Assembly: GCF_011378905.1 (NCBI RefSeq)
Contig: NZ_WTPY01000024.1
Span: 1 to 64,000 of the forward strand
Length of the DNA stretch: 64,000 nt
Direction: 5' to 3'
Source: Paraglaciecola sp. 20A4
GTDB lineage: Bacteria; Pseudomonadota; Gammaproteobacteria; Enterobacterales; Alteromonadaceae
Part shown: positions 16,746 through 26,825 of the stretch, one piece after another
How the letters are laid out: every line of letters begins with the position of its first letter
Numbering within the stretch: the first letter of the stretch is position 1
Position numbers and translations under genes: made by a program
The notes under the pieces: model-generated
What the model was told of the DNA's origin: nothing
Database searches by the model: none
Seen by the model: only the letters and a program-made list of their open reading frames with translations

Positions 16746-19577
16746 TTAGCCTTGTATTTCGTTATGCAATGCTTGGGCATCTTCTCGACCGTAAAAGTCA
16801 TGCGCGGAATCAAGCGCACTTTGCAGCAAGCGTTTACTTTCCGTTAAACGACTTAATCCGTGAAGTGTGTACCCAAGGTGGTATTGAATCAAAGGTGATG
16901 TGGCTTCACGCAGAGACGCTTCTCGCAGCACAGTTAATGCTTCAGTGTATTTTCCTTGTTGAGCAAGGGTCCAACCATAAGTATCGAGTACATTAGGGTT
17001 TTCGCGATCTAGTTCGTAAGCTTGAGCTGCAAAATCAGCACTTTTAGGCAAATATTTTGGCAAATAAAGCCATGCTAGGCGGTTTAGTAGGGCGGCTTTG
17101 TCAGGCACTTCTGATAACGTCAGTAGTGCTTCATAATGGCGTAACGCTTGGTCAGGTTGATGGTTGTAATAATAATATTGCGCGAGCAAACTACGCGGAA
17201 AGTAGCGTGATGGCTGATCAATCACTAATTGATTAGCTATTGCCACAAATGACGAAACTGCAATACCGTTGCTAGCAAAGCTAAACAGTTTACTGAGGGC
17301 TAAATCGAACTGTGGATCCTGCGTTAAGGCTTTTTCATATAGAGACTGCGCCAATTTAAGATCTTGTTGTTGTTCCGCTAAACGACCTTGTATAAAGGGT
17401 ACATTAGCTAGCAATGGGTATTTTTTAGCTAATTCATCAATGCGCCCAGCGACTTGGTCCGTTAGTCGATTATTCAACATAAATTCAATCACTTGCAAAG
17501 CCAGCGCTGGATTTTCTGGACGAAGCGCTTGGGCTTGAGACAGCGCGTCCATAGCACGGCGATTATCGCCCTGGTTGATATACAGTTTAGCGAGTGCAAA
17601 TAGTGCTTGGGGATTGTCTCGACCTAAATAACTGAGTTTGTGAAGCATTTGTTCAGCCTCAATCATCTCGTGGCGTATTTGATGTAATTGGGCTTTCTTA
17701 ACAATATATTTTACAGCATCCGGACGCAGCGCAAGTAACTTGTTAACCTGATAGAGTGCATCTTTACCATCGTGTTGATCTAGGGCTATATACATCAAGC
17801 CCTCCCTAGCTTCTATATTATTAGCACTGAGATTAAGCACCGTATTATATCGCTCTTTCGCCAGTTCAAATTCGTTATCCTTCGTGTTGATTTTCGCTAC
17901 TAATAATAAAGAAGGTAAATGTAACCTGTGATCCTGCAGAATAAGTCTGAGCGTACGCAGGGCTTCCCCATTATCACCTTTTAAGTACCAGATATTAGCG
18001 AGATTGAATTGTGCGGCGACCATATTAGGTTGTAATCGTAATGCGTATTCAATGGTAAGCAATGCATTATCTAATTTGTTTTGCAGGGTTAATACTGATG
18101 CGTTGAGATTTAAATAACTGACATTTTTTGGCTGCATACTAAGCAGTTTTTCGCTACTTTTAGCTGCCATTTCAATGTTATTCGCTAAAATATTCATCAC
18201 ACTGTGAGTAATAAGAATTCGCTCGTTATTTGGTTCTTTGGTCAAAAGCGTTTCAAGTATCCGTAAACCTTCGGTGGGTTTTTGCCGCGCTAAAAATAAC
18301 TTTACCGCGTAAAGTTGAACATCAGTGCTGTCAGGGTACAGCGGTTGTAATTGGGTGAGTAACTCAACCCCTTTAAATATTTTCCCGCGACTCAAGTACA
18401 ACTCACCGAGCAACAAAGCACCATCAATATTGCTAAGTAATTTAGGCTCGTGTAACTCCAAGACGGCAAGTGCGGCTTTGTCTTTACCCAGTGCTAATAA
18501 AGTCTTTGCGAGTAAGGTACTGATTTGTACATCAGGTTCGCTGATGGCTTGCAATCGAGTAAAATCACGCGCTGCTTGCTCTAAATTACCCTGTAGATAT
18601 GACACCAGTGCACGCAGGTACAACAAAGGTTTTCGCTCATTAACGATCTCACTTGGCAGACTGTTGATTTTCCCCGCGAGCGTTGCGAGTTCTTCATCTA
18701 CAACGGTCTCAGCTTGGCCTTGTTGTAACAACCAACTATTAATCAAAAGCGCAAAAGGGTCATGAGGACTGGCGCTTAATATATTTTTTACAATATTAGT
18801 GGCGGCGAGATTGTCTCCCATAGCGAGATAAATATCAGCTAAATTACGCGATATGAATGGATTGTGTGGATCCAATTCAAAAGCGTGTATTAAATCTGTT
18901 TTAGCATGCGCTAGGTTGCCTTGTGCTTTTGCTAATTGCCCTTTGAGTTGCCAGCTGTTGGCATTGTTGTTGTCGTGTTCTAGGGCAAGATTAATGTAGT
19001 GCTCGGCTATCTCATATTTTTTGCTGGTCAAAGCAATGCTGGCTAACCCATTGACGCCGATTGAGTTTGAAGGTGAGATATCGAGGAGTTGTTGATATTT
19101 TTTTTCAGCACATTCTAGTTGTTCTAATAAACTACAGGCATTGGCTGCAATGCCTAGCCAGTTGACTTGCTGCTTTTTAGATAAAGAGCGGGGTAATGTA
19201 AAGGCGATGATCTCTTCAAAACGCTGCAATGAAATAAGGCTGTAGCCCCAATAATCGAGGTATTCATTTGCATCTGCACCATCAAAATAGGCTTTGGAAA
19301 ATTCTTGCTCTGCCGCGGCATATTGCTCACGTATAAATAGTACCTTACCCATCAGAATATGTGCGGGCAAATAATTGGGTGCGCTATGTAAACTCGTTTT
19401 TAAATAGATATAGGCTTCGTCGAAACGTTCATCGTTATAGGCGCCTAGGGCTCTTTCATAATCAACCGTTTGCGCCATAGCAGCGTGGTTGCTTAGTAAT
19501 ATAAGTATCAGCATTGATAAGCACAAGATGCCAACCCTAATGTACTGAGAAAAAAAAGAGGAAACTGTAAACAACAT
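16746..19577 (-). CDS. prsT: Large TPR-repeat protein, PrsT type (PEP-CTERM system)
   Basis: 943 residues. An N-terminal signal/membrane segment (VGILCLSMLILILLSNHAAMAQ) is followed by about 20 tandem tetratricopeptide repeats with the W/LG/Y/A/F/A/P spacing. The length and repeat layout fit the PrsT family found with exosortase/PEP-CTERM exopolysaccharide systems. The segment has LSNHAA and AMAQ rather than a clear lipobox. A PEP-CTERM-like surface protein gene lies upstream at 19696-20658 but behind a terminator, so it is a separate unit. No exosortase gene is in the window. Confidence 0.7.
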   Translation of the reverse strand: MLFTVSSFFSQYIRVGILCLSMLILILLSNHAAMAQTVDYERALGAYNDERFDEAYIYLKTSLHSAPNYLPAHILMGKVLFIREQYAAAEQEFSKAYFDGADANEYLDYWGYSLISLQRFEEIIAFTLPRSLSKKQQVNWLGIAANACSLLEQLECAEKKYQQLLDISPSNSIGVNGLASIALTSKKYEIAEHYINLALEHDNNNANSWQLKGQLAKAQGNLAHAKTDLIHAFELDPHNPFISRNLADIYLAMGDNLAATNIVKNILSASPHDPFALLINSWLLQQGQAETVVDEELATLAGKINSLPSEIVNERKPLLYLRALVSYLQGNLEQAARDFTRLQAISEPDVQISTLLAKTLLALGKDKAALAVLELHEPKLLSNIDGALLLGELYLSRGKIFKGVELLTQLQPLYPDSTDVQLYAVKLFLARQKPTEGLRILETLLTKEPNNERILITHSVMNILANNIEMAAKSSEKLLSMQPKNVSYLNLNASVLTLQNKLDNALLTIEYALRLQPNMVAAQFNLANIWYLKGDNGEALRTLRLILQDHRLHLPSLLLVAKINTKDNEFELAKERYNTVLNLSANNIEAREGLMYIALDQHDGKDALYQVNKLLALRPDAVKYIVKKAQLHQIRHEMIEAEQMLHKLSYLGRDNPQALFALAKLYINQGDNRRAMDALSQAQALRPENPALALQVIEFMLNNRLTDQVAGRIDELAKKYPLLANVPFIQGRLAEQQQDLKLAQSLYEKALTQDPQFDLALSKLFSFASNGIAVSSFVAIANQLVIDQPSRYFPRSLLAQYYYYNHQPDQALRHYEALLTLSEVPDKAALLNRLAWLYLPKYLPKSADFAAQAYELDRENPNVLDTYGWTLAQQGKYTEALTVLREASLREATSPLIQYHLGYTLHGLSRLTESKRLLQSALDSAHDFYGREDAQALHNEIQG

Positions 19578-19610
19578 ATTGTAGACACCTGAAAGCGGAT
19601 CTAAATGAAT

Positions 19611-19633
19611 AAAAAAAGACGGCCAAAGCCGCC
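19611..19633 (-). terminator. Rho-independent terminator after the choice-of-anchor A gene
   Basis: On the minus strand the stem GGCGGC-TTT-GGCCGTC is followed by seven T. It separates the surface-protein gene (19696-20658) from the downstream prsT gene. Confidence 0.7.
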
Positions 19634-19695
19634 TAATTCATATTAATAGCAAGTTACCATGTTGATAACTAACTATACGGGCAATATCACGCCTG

Positions 19696-20658
19696 TTAAA
19701 TTCGATGTTTCTTTCGACGAGACAATATTAGCCAACCAAAAGCTAGCCCGAACAATGTGGCTGAAGTCGGCGCACTGACTAAAATAGTAGGGGGCTTTGG
19801 CGCAGGGGCCTCATAATCGAATAAGAAATTATGGAATTCACGGGCTCCAGTATAAGAGACAGCTGCAAATGCACCATCAAATGACGCTCCCCCCGTTGTA
19901 TTTGCATAGGGTGCAAGTACTGAACCTTTCAGCGCGAGATTTTTGAAATCGATATCAGTAGCTTCAAAGAAATTCCAAACGATATTGGTCGCTGTTTGTT
20001 GGCTAAAGCCATTGTTGAGGTTAACTCCACCACCTGCTGTAATATCAATACCAGCAACATTAATAACAACTGTTGATGCTGATGCTTGCTGTAAGCTTAA
20101 TGAGTTATTCTGGGCGAATATATCCGACGCATTGACATTGAACACAGCGACGCTTTCGGTCCCCGTATAAAACAATTCGGCTTGATTGCCTGGGCCTGAA
20201 AAAGCACCGGTAGTTGCCAAGCCATTATAGTAAAGGCTATCGTTGTAGATATCTGCGAATACGGCATCTATCTCGGCATTAAGAACCGTTTGAGAAGCTT
20301 GCGTTGCAGACCCACCGCTACCATTGAGGTTAAAGTTGGCGTTACTTGAGTTGCTACCATATACAAGATTGTTACCATTTTGAATTGTGACGTGATTTGC
20401 TTTGATATCACCCACAATGGTTACAGCATCAATGGCGGCATTTGTATCGGGTAGCCGACTGCCGAATTCTACAGCTTGACCTGAACCATTTAGATTACCG
20501 CCGATTAGGGCCTTGCCCTCAACATCACCGCCTTGAAAATTATAATCTTCTAACAAAATAAGGTTATAAGTACCGATAGAACCTGAGGAGGCATGCGTGC
20601 TCATTGCACATGTACCAGCGAATATTAACGCTGCAATTTTTAAAGCAGGGTACTTCAT
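19696..20658 (-). CDS. Choice-of-anchor A family surface protein with PEP-CTERM-like tail
   Basis: 320 residues. A signal peptide (IAALIFAGTCAMSTHAS) precedes a choice-of-anchor A domain: GTYNLILLEDYNFQGGDVEG, then KALIGGNLNGSG, and later GSVLAPYAN and GAFAAVSY. The C-terminus is APTSATLFGLAFGWLIL followed by SRRKKHRI, a short motif, a membrane helix and a basic cluster. That is the arrangement of PEP-CTERM sorting signals, with an APTS variant in place of PEP. It is expected to be exported, processed by an exosortase and displayed or released. A large TPR protein of the same system lies downstream. Confidence 0.78.
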   Translation of the reverse strand: MKYPALKIAALIFAGTCAMSTHASSGSIGTYNLILLEDYNFQGGDVEGKALIGGNLNGSGQAVEFGSRLPDTNAAIDAVTIVGDIKANHVTIQNGNNLVYGSNSSNANFNLNGSGGSATQASQTVLNAEIDAVFADIYNDSLYYNGLATTGAFSGPGNQAELFYTGTESVAVFNVNASDIFAQNNSLSLQQASASTVVINVAGIDITAGGGVNLNNGFSQQTATNIVWNFFEATDIDFKNLALKGSVLAPYANTTGGASFDGAFAAVSYTGAREFHNFLFDYEAPAPKPPTILVSAPTSATLFGLAFGWLILSRRKKHRI

Positions 20659-20829
20659 TTACATCGCCCTTAATTAATTCAATGTCGTTTAAGCCGCCTT
20701 CATACCCAAATTCAAATATTTGTAAAACAACAAATTATTTTAATTTGAATATGATTGAGCTATAAGTTGTAAATTTTATTGACAGTTATAGTGCTTGATG
20801 TGTTGATAATAGCATACAGTATGGCGGGG

Positions 20830-21243
20830 TTAGTATTCGACTTTCTTCCTAAGTTGTTTTCTTTGACCAGATTTTTTCTTGGTATCAATTCTTCGAAGCT
20901 GAGAACCTTTTGTGGGTTTTGTCGCTTTACGGGTTTTTTGTACTACCGCTGCTTCACACACGATTGCAGCCAAACGTTCTAATGCATCTTGGCGATTCAT
21001 TTCTTGGGTACGATGAGCTTGCGCTTTCAGGATCAATACGCCGTCTTGGGTGATACGATTATCGTTACTTTTTAATAATTGCTCTTTATAGAACTCTGGC
21101 AATGATGAGGCTTTGATATCAAAACGTAGATGGATGGCACTGGACACCTTATTAACGTTTTGCCCGCCAGCGCCCTGAGCGCGAATAGCAGTGAGTTCAA
21201 CCTCATGATCTTGAAGCGAAATATAGCTTTTAATAAAAATCAT
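20830..21243 (-). CDS. arfB: Alternative ribosome-rescue factor / peptidyl-tRNA hydrolase ArfB
   Basis: 137 residues. The catalytic GGQ is in RAQGAGGQNVNKVSSA, and the basic C-terminal tail (KKKSGQRKQLRKKVEY) inserts into the empty mRNA channel of stalled ribosomes. The size and layout match ArfB (YaeJ). It releases nascent chains from non-stop ribosomes. It lies downstream of the trp operon and yciI but 147 bases away, so it is probably transcribed separately. Confidence 0.93.
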   Translation of the reverse strand: MIFIKSYISLQDHEVELTAIRAQGAGGQNVNKVSSAIHLRFDIKASSLPEFYKEQLLKSNDNRITQDGVLILKAQAHRTQEMNRQDALERLAAIVCEAAVVQKTRKATKPTKGSQLRRIDTKKKSGQRKQLRKKVEY

Positions 21244-21365
21244 CTTGTTGTCCTTTTGCGAATTTTTTCATCCTTTCACCACTGTGCTTACTACACTGCC
21301 TACTACACTATGGTCAATAAAGCGCGAGACAAACAGCTGATTTATCTCGCGCCAATGCTGAACAA

Positions 21366-21386
21366 CAGCCTAGCGTGCTAAGGCTG
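21366..21386 (-). terminator. Hairpin after yciI, possible end of the trp transcript
   Basis: CAGCCTTAG-CACG-CTAGGCTG on the minus strand, with one bulged base. No T run follows, so termination here is uncertain. Confidence 0.35.
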
Positions 21387-21390
21387 ATAA

Positions 21391-21690
21391 TTAAGGCAGT
21401 ACCTTAAGATAAGGTTTAACGGTTACTTGTTCATACACACCGGCATCCATATAGGGATCGGCCGCAGCCCAAGTTTGTGCTTCTTCTAGGCTCGGAAAAT
21501 CAGCGATCACCACTGAACCAGTAAAGCCCGCTTCACCGGGGTCGCTACTATCGATAGCGGGGCAGGGCCCAGCAACCAATAAACGGCCTTCGTCACTGAG
21601 CTGTTGCAAACGCGCTAAGTGAGCACTGCGTGCGCTCTTACGCAAAGGTAAACTGTTTTCTACATCTTGTGAATACACTACATACCACAT
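21391..21690 (-). CDS. yciI: YciI family protein
   Basis: 99 residues with the YCII fold: [24 protein letters not shown] at the start (shown in parts: [24 protein letters not shown]), the conserved His and Asp of the putative active site, then [17 protein letters not shown] and [14 protein letters not shown]. The biochemical role is unsettled. It follows trpA by 11 bases and is probably the last gene of the trp transcript. Confidence 0.88.
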   Translation of the reverse strand: MWYVVYSQDVENSLPLRKSARSAHLARLQQLSDEGRLLVAGPCPAIDSSDPGEAGFTGSVVIADFPSLEEAQTWAAADPYMDAGVYEQVTVKPYLKVLP

Positions 21691-21701
21691 GATTTTGTTC
21701 C

Positions 21702-22520
21702 TTATTTTTTAGTCGCTTGCTTCATAACACTGACGAATTCGCGAAGTTTGCTTAGCATAACTTCCGGTTGCGACAAATTAGTCTCAATAATATTGACCGT
21801 GGCCGAGCCTGAGATTGCCCCTGCAGCTCCGGCGGAAATTGCCTCTTTAACCTGTTCTGGTTTAGATATACCAAAGCCTAATAATGGTGGGGCCACCTTA
21901 TACTGGGTTAACTTTGCGATTAACTCGTGGGCGGGAATAGTTGCCGCCGTTTCTGCGCCTGTCACCCCAGCTCGACCAAGTAGGTAAGTATAACCTTGTG
22001 ATTTTTGGCCTATTTCCGCTAAGGTCTCATCGCTTGCATTGGGCGGTGCAATGAGAATTTGCTTGATCCCAGTTTGGGCTGCCATCTCAATAAACCGATC
22101 GGCTTCTCTAAGTGGTACATCAGCAATTAAAATCGAATCAACACCTGCGTTAGCTGCGTCGTTATAGAACTTTTCCAAACCAGGCTTCATCACTAAGTTG
22201 CTATATAACAATAAACCAATTGGCATATCTGGGTATATTTCACGGAATTGTTGGATAACCTTTAAGCAATCACGTGGGTGTATATGATGACTAAGCGCGC
22301 GTATGCTAGCTTGTTGAATCGTTGGGCCATCTGCGATCGGATCGGAAAAAGGAATGCCCAATTCAAGGGCGTCAGCTCCACCTTCAGCTAAGGCTTTTAA
22401 TATCTCTAACGAGGTAGCAATATCAGGGTCACCCAACATTACGAATGGCACGAATGCGCCTTCGTTTTTTGCCGTTAAGCGGGTGAACATATCACCGTAG
22501 CGATCGTTTTTATTACTCAT
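21702..22520 (-). CDS. trpA: Tryptophan synthase alpha subunit
   Basis: 272 residues, TIM barrel. The catalytic Glu is in [20 protein letters not shown] (also holding the catalytic Asp), and the phosphate loop is [14 protein letters not shown] with [10 protein letters not shown]. It cleaves indole-3-glycerol phosphate to indole, which is channelled to TrpB. The start overlaps the trpB end by eight bases. Confidence 0.97.
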   Translation of the reverse strand: MSNKNDRYGDMFTRLTAKNEGAFVPFVMLGDPDIATSLEILKALAEGGADALELGIPFSDPIADGPTIQQASIRALSHHIHPRDCLKVIQQFREIYPDMPIGLLLYSNLVMKPGLEKFYNDAANAGVDSILIADVPLREADRFIEMAAQTGIKQILIAPPNASDETLAEIGQKSQGYTYLLGRAGVTGAETAATIPAHELIAKLTQYKVAPPLLGFGISKPEQVKEAISAGAAGAISGSATVNIIETNLSQPEVMLSKLREFVSVMKQATKK

Positions 22521-23700
22521 TGATTTGGTCTCCCAGAATGCTGTGTACGTGGGCTAAATCTTTGTCGCCACGACCGGATAAATTCACTACGATTATTGTA
22601 CCGTCTTCGGCCTCATCTGCCATATTTAAGGCATGGGCGAGTGCGTGAGATGACTCAAGCGCGGGGATAATGCCTTCTTTGCGCGACAGTAACTGAAACG
22701 CATAAAGTGCCTCATCATCGCTTACTGCAGCATACGTCGCTCGGCCAATATCATGTAAATACGCATGCTGAGGCCCTACAGCTGGGTAATCTAGCCCTGC
22801 TGATACTGAATAAGATTCTTCAATTTGGCCGTCATCATCTTGCATAATATAACTATAAGCACCGTGTAAAATACCTTTGGTGCCTTTATTAATAGCTGCA
22901 CCATGCTCAGCTGTGTGTAAGCCTTTACCTGCAGGCTCAACACCGATTAGTTTTACGCTTGGTTCGTCGATAAAGTCAGCGAACATACCTATCGCATTTG
23001 AGCCCCCACCAACACATGCCACTACGGCATCTGGCAAACGCCCTTCTTTGGCCATGATTTGAGCTCGTGTTTCTTCGCCAATCATGCGGTGAAATTCACG
23101 TACGATGGTAGGGAAAGGATGTGGACCCGCGGCGGTACCTAACAAATAGTGGGCTTTGTCATAGGTTGCTGACCAATCTCGCATGGCTTCGTTCACAGCA
23201 TCTTTTAGGGTGCCAGAACCCGCATTGACGGGTATTACTTCGGCACCCATTAAGCGCATTCTGAATACATTAGGTGCTTGACGTTCAATGTCCTTAGCAC
23301 CCATATAGATACGTGCTTTTAAACCGAGCAGTGCACAGGCTAATGCGGTGGCAACACCGTGTTGCCCAGCGCCTGTTTCGGCTATCACTTCGGTCTTACC
23401 CATGCGCTTGGTTAATAACGCTTGACCCAAAACCTGATTGGTCTTATGAGCACCACCGTGCAGCAAATCTTCACGCTTTAAGTAAAGCTTAACGGTAGGG
23501 TTAGATACCAAGTTACGGGTGAGAGTCATTGCCGTTGGACGACCAGCGTAGTCAGTCAATAAATCCATAAATTCTTTCTGAAACTCGGGATCGTTTTGGG
23601 CATCGATAAATGCTTGCTCTAATTGATCAAGCGCAGGTATCAGCAGTTCAGGCACATACATGCCACCAAACTGTCCGAATTTACTTTCTAAATGATTCAT
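22513..23700 (-). CDS. trpB: Tryptophan synthase beta subunit
   Basis: About 395 residues. The PLP-binding Lys is in [31 protein letters not shown] and [10 protein letters not shown] (phosphate cup) are also conserved. It condenses indole with serine. A GTG at 23721 is in frame, but ATG 23700 ([15 protein letters not shown]) matches family starts. It overlaps trpA by eight bases, typical of coupled trpBA. Confidence 0.97.
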   Translation of the reverse strand: MNHLESKFGQFGGMYVPELLIPALDQLEQAFIDAQNDPEFQKEFMDLLTDYAGRPTAMTLTRNLVSNPTVKLYLKREDLLHGGAHKTNQVLGQALLTKRMGKTEVIAETGAGQHGVATALACALLGLKARIYMGAKDIERQAPNVFRMRLMGAEVIPVNAGSGTLKDAVNEAMRDWSATYDKAHYLLGTAAGPHPFPTIVREFHRMIGEETRAQIMAKEGRLPDAVVACVGGGSNAIGMFADFIDEPSVKLIGVEPAGKGLHTAEHGAAINKGTKGILHGAYSYIMQDDDGQIEESYSVSAGLDYPAVGPQHAYLHDIGRATYAAVSDDEALYAFQLLSRKEGIIPALESSHALAHALNMADEAEDGTIIVVNLSGRGDKDLAHVHSILGDQINE

Positions 23701-23754
23701 AATATTTCTCGTCTTTAACACGTTAAAATTTGGTCTGTATGGTTAACTTAATCG

Positions 23755-25149
23755 TTAGTAAGCGCGTAATTTTTCAAATGCGAGTTGCAGCTTTTTAACA
23801 GATTTTATGCCTGGGGCGTCTTCAACCCCTGAATTCAAATCAATGCCACCGAGGCCGAGCTTTGCAGCTTGTTGCACATTGTCTGGGTTGATCCCGCCAG
23901 CTAAAATTATTTTACTGCGAAGTTGGGCGCTTAAAGACGTATGCGCGAACAATTGCCAATCAAATGCTTGGCCGGTCCCACCACTTTTCTCACCCACTTT
24001 GCAGTCAAGCACGAACCGATCAACGTATTTTTCATCAAGCAAGGGCAGGGTATCAGTGATACCTTTGGCTAACCAAATCTGACATTTATCAGCGAGCACT
24101 GTGCGCAATTCGCTGATATAACGTTGTGATTCATTTCCGTGAAGTTGTACTGCAACTAAATTCAGCGCAGTAGCATATTCAACGACGAGTGAAACGGAAG
24201 CATCAACAAATACCCCCACATACTGAAAAGGCACGTCATCCACAATCTGCTTTGCCTGTTGAAATGTGAGGCAACGTTTTGATTTTTCAGCGAAGATTAA
24301 ACCAGCATAACAAGCTCCAGAGGAGGCCACATCTGCGGCGTCTTGGGCGCGAGTAATGCCGCAAACCTTGACAGTTCCGTACACCAAGTTTTTCACTGCT
24401 TGGGCTACATTGTCTTGCGACATAAGCGCACTGCCCACTAAGAAACCGTCAACGATGGGCGATAAGCGTCTTACATCTTGATGAGTATAAATGCCTGACT
24501 CAGAGATAATGACATGCTCGTGCTGCGCTTTAGCTATGATAGGTACCAGTTTTTCAGTCGTTGCCAAATCGGTACTCAAATCACGCAAGTTACGGTTATT
24601 TATACCGATAATATTTGCCTTTAGAGCTAGAGCGCGATGTGCTTCCTCTTCATTGCTGACTTCGGTAAGGACATCAAGGCTTAACGTTTTTGCGATTGTG
24701 GCTAATTCGTTATATTCCTCATCTGACAACACCGATAACATCAACAATATTGCGTCAGCATTATGGTAACGAGCTAAATAAACTTGATAGGGCTCTACAA
24801 AAAAGTCCTTGTTGATGACTGGCTGGGTGACGCGCTGACGCACATATTCAAGATATTCAAATTTACCCTGAAAATACTTTTCATCGGTCAAAACAGAAAT
24901 ACACGCTGCGTAAGGCAAGTATGCAGCGATAATTTCGTCCAAATTGAAATCTTGTCTGATTAAACCTTTTGAGGGTGATGCTTTCTTACATTCTAGAATA
25001 TACCCCGCATTTGGTCGGTTCAGAGCATCGTAGAAGCTGCGAGATGATGGTGTTAGACCATCCATAAACTGTGCAAGTGGCAAGTCAATTTTGCGCTGGG
25101 CAATTTCTTGACGTTTATCCGCTACGATTTTCTCTAATACATTTGCCAT
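23755..25149 (-). CDS. trpCF: Bifunctional indole-3-glycerol phosphate synthase / phosphoribosylanthranilate isomerase
   Basis: 464 residues fused as in enterobacteria. TrpC (about 1-255) has ILECKKASPSKG with the catalytic Lys, NKDFFVEPYQ and ISESGIYTHQDV. TrpF (about 258-464) has KVCGITRAQDAADVASSGA, GVFVDAS and LAGGINPDNV with the closing SGVEDAPGIKS. The two halves carry out consecutive steps of Trp synthesis (TrpF then TrpC). Confidence 0.97.
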   Translation of the reverse strand: MANVLEKIVADKRQEIAQRKIDLPLAQFMDGLTPSSRSFYDALNRPNAGYILECKKASPSKGLIRQDFNLDEIIAAYLPYAACISVLTDEKYFQGKFEYLEYVRQRVTQPVINKDFFVEPYQVYLARYHNADAILLMLSVLSDEEYNELATIAKTLSLDVLTEVSNEEEAHRALALKANIIGINNRNLRDLSTDLATTEKLVPIIAKAQHEHVIISESGIYTHQDVRRLSPIVDGFLVGSALMSQDNVAQAVKNLVYGTVKVCGITRAQDAADVASSGACYAGLIFAEKSKRCLTFQQAKQIVDDVPFQYVGVFVDASVSLVVEYATALNLVAVQLHGNESQRYISELRTVLADKCQIWLAKGITDTLPLLDEKYVDRFVLDCKVGEKSGGTGQAFDWQLFAHTSLSAQLRSKIILAGGINPDNVQQAAKLGLGGIDLNSGVEDAPGIKSVKKLQLAFEKLRAY

Positions 25150-25160
25150 TAATGCTTCCT

Positions 25161-26183
25161 TTAAATTATGTCGTGGCTGCGACTAATTGCCGACGCGTTT
25201 TCGATTACCTGCATGGGACGTTTTTCATGCATAGCGTCTAGCGCCATTTGTGCGCCTTGCTTATAAGTGTCAGCCTTGCCACACAGCTTTATCAGCGCGC
25301 CGGCATTCATCGCAACAGCGGCTTGGTGTGCTGCTTGACCACAGCCGGTGAGTACATCTTGAATCAATTGTTTGTTTTCATCAGGCACCCCACCTTCAAT
25401 GGCGCTTAATGGATATTCTTCAAGGCCAAAGTCGCTTGGAGATAACGTGTACTGGGTTAACGTATCATCGTTTATTTCTACAACAATAGATGGACCATGA
25501 ACAGCAAGCTCATCTAATCCGCTACCGTGCACGACAAGTGCTTTTTTGTAACCGAGTAACTGCAATGTACGTGCAAATGGCATAACTAGTTCAGGTGCAT
25601 ATACACCTATCATCATATGACTCGGTTGAGCGGGATTAACAAGGGGACCAAGTAAGTTAAAAATAGTGCGAGTTTTAAGCGTCGTGCGCACGGGCATGGC
25701 GTGTTTTATACCAGCATGATAAACAGGTGCAAACAAGAAACATAGATTCGACTGGTCTAAACAATCCCGTGCTATTTCTGCCGACATATCTAGTTTCATG
25801 CCAAAGGCATTGAATAAATCAGCTGAGCCAGATTTACTTGAGACGCTGCGATTACCATGCTTAGCTACTTTTACACCACAACTGGCTGCAACAATCGCCG
25901 CCGCGGATGAAATATTGATAGTGTTATGGCCGTCTCCACCTGTACCAACAATATCTGCAAAGTCATATACGGGTCGTTCGATGGGGCTTGCGTTTTGGAT
26001 CATAGCCTGCGCAGCTCCAGCAATTTCTTCTGGTGTTTCACCTTTAATTTTTAGGGCGGTCAACAGCGAAGACAACACAATGTTATCTACCTGGCCGGTC
26101 ACGATCTGATTGAATGCATCAGTGGCTTCGTTTTGACTAAGGGCCTGACCCTGGTAGAGCTTTTCAAGTAATGGAAATAGCAT
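25161..26183 (-). CDS. trpD: Anthranilate phosphoribosyltransferase
   Basis: 340 residues. The PRPP-binding loop is [17 protein letters not shown], and [15 protein letters not shown] and [10 protein letters not shown] are also diagnostic. It adds phosphoribosyl to anthranilate. Separate from trpG, unlike the fused E. coli protein. It sits nine bases after trpG and eleven before trpCF. Confidence 0.97.
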   Translation of the reverse strand: MLFPLLEKLYQGQALSQNEATDAFNQIVTGQVDNIVLSSLLTALKIKGETPEEIAGAAQAMIQNASPIERPVYDFADIVGTGGDGHNTINISSAAAIVAASCGVKVAKHGNRSVSSKSGSADLFNAFGMKLDMSAEIARDCLDQSNLCFLFAPVYHAGIKHAMPVRTTLKTRTIFNLLGPLVNPAQPSHMMIGVYAPELVMPFARTLQLLGYKKALVVHGSGLDELAVHGPSIVVEINDDTLTQYTLSPSDFGLEEYPLSAIEGGVPDENKQLIQDVLTGCGQAAHQAAVAMNAGALIKLCGKADTYKQGAQMALDAMHEKRPMQVIENASAISRSHDII

Positions 26184-26192
26184 GACGGTCCT

Positions 26193-26825
26193 TTAATTGT
26201 TGGCTTGGTTTTGGGTTAAATAATCAATGCTTTGCATTAATAATTGACTACCAAAGGCGGTTAAAATTGATTCCGGGTGAAACTGAAAGCCCAGCATTCT
26301 ATCTTTCTCATGACAAACTGCCATGGGTACGTCATCAAAATTGGCTAAAACGGTTAATTCAGCAGGCATATTGCTAGCCATTAAAGAATGGTAGCGAGCC
26401 ACTGGTAAGGGCTGAGGCAGATTGGCAAACATTTTATCTCCCTGATGCGTGATCAAAGATGATTTACCGTGCATAACCACGTTGGCGCGTATAATGTCAC
26501 CACCATAAGACTCAACAATCGCTTGGTGGCCCAAACAAATACCGAGTACTGGAAATACCCCTTTTACTAAATTGATAAGTGCTGGCATGCAGCCGGCATC
26601 GGCCGGCGTACCAGGCCCTGGGGATAGCAGTAAAATCACTTGGCTGTCTTTAGCTTGTTGTTGCATTTTATCAAAAATGGCTTCGGGTGAAACTGAATTA
26701 CGGTAGACCGTTAGTGCTAACCCCATGGTACGTAATTCATCCACTAGGTTGTAGGTAAATGAATCGAAATTATCCACTAAAAAGACATGGGGCTGTGGGT
26801 TGGTTACAGTATTAGCTAAGCGCAT
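26193..26825 (-). CDS. trpG: Anthranilate synthase glutamine amidotransferase subunit
   Basis: 210 residues. Class I amidotransferase with the nucleophile Cys in GICLGHQAI, the oxyanion SPGPGTP and the catalytic His/Glu in GFQFHPESI. It supplies ammonia to TrpE. The start codon shares one base with the trpE stop (TAATG), indicating translational coupling. Confidence 0.97.
   Translation of the reverse strand: MRLANTVTNPQPHVFLVDNFDSFTYNLVDELRTMGLALTVYRNSVSPEAIFDKMQQQAKDSQVILLLSPGPGTPADAGCMPALINLVKGVFPVLGICLGHQAIVESYGGDIIRANVVMHGKSSLITHQGDKMFANLPQPLPVARYHSLMASNMPAELTVLANFDDVPMAVCHEKDRMLGFQFHPESILTAFGSQLLMQSIDYLTQNQANN

Noticed and set aside
18325-18765. 146-codon plus-strand frame inside prsT
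   Set aside because: It lies wholly antisense to a well supported TPR gene; its Ser/Leu-rich content comes from the opposite strand's repeats.
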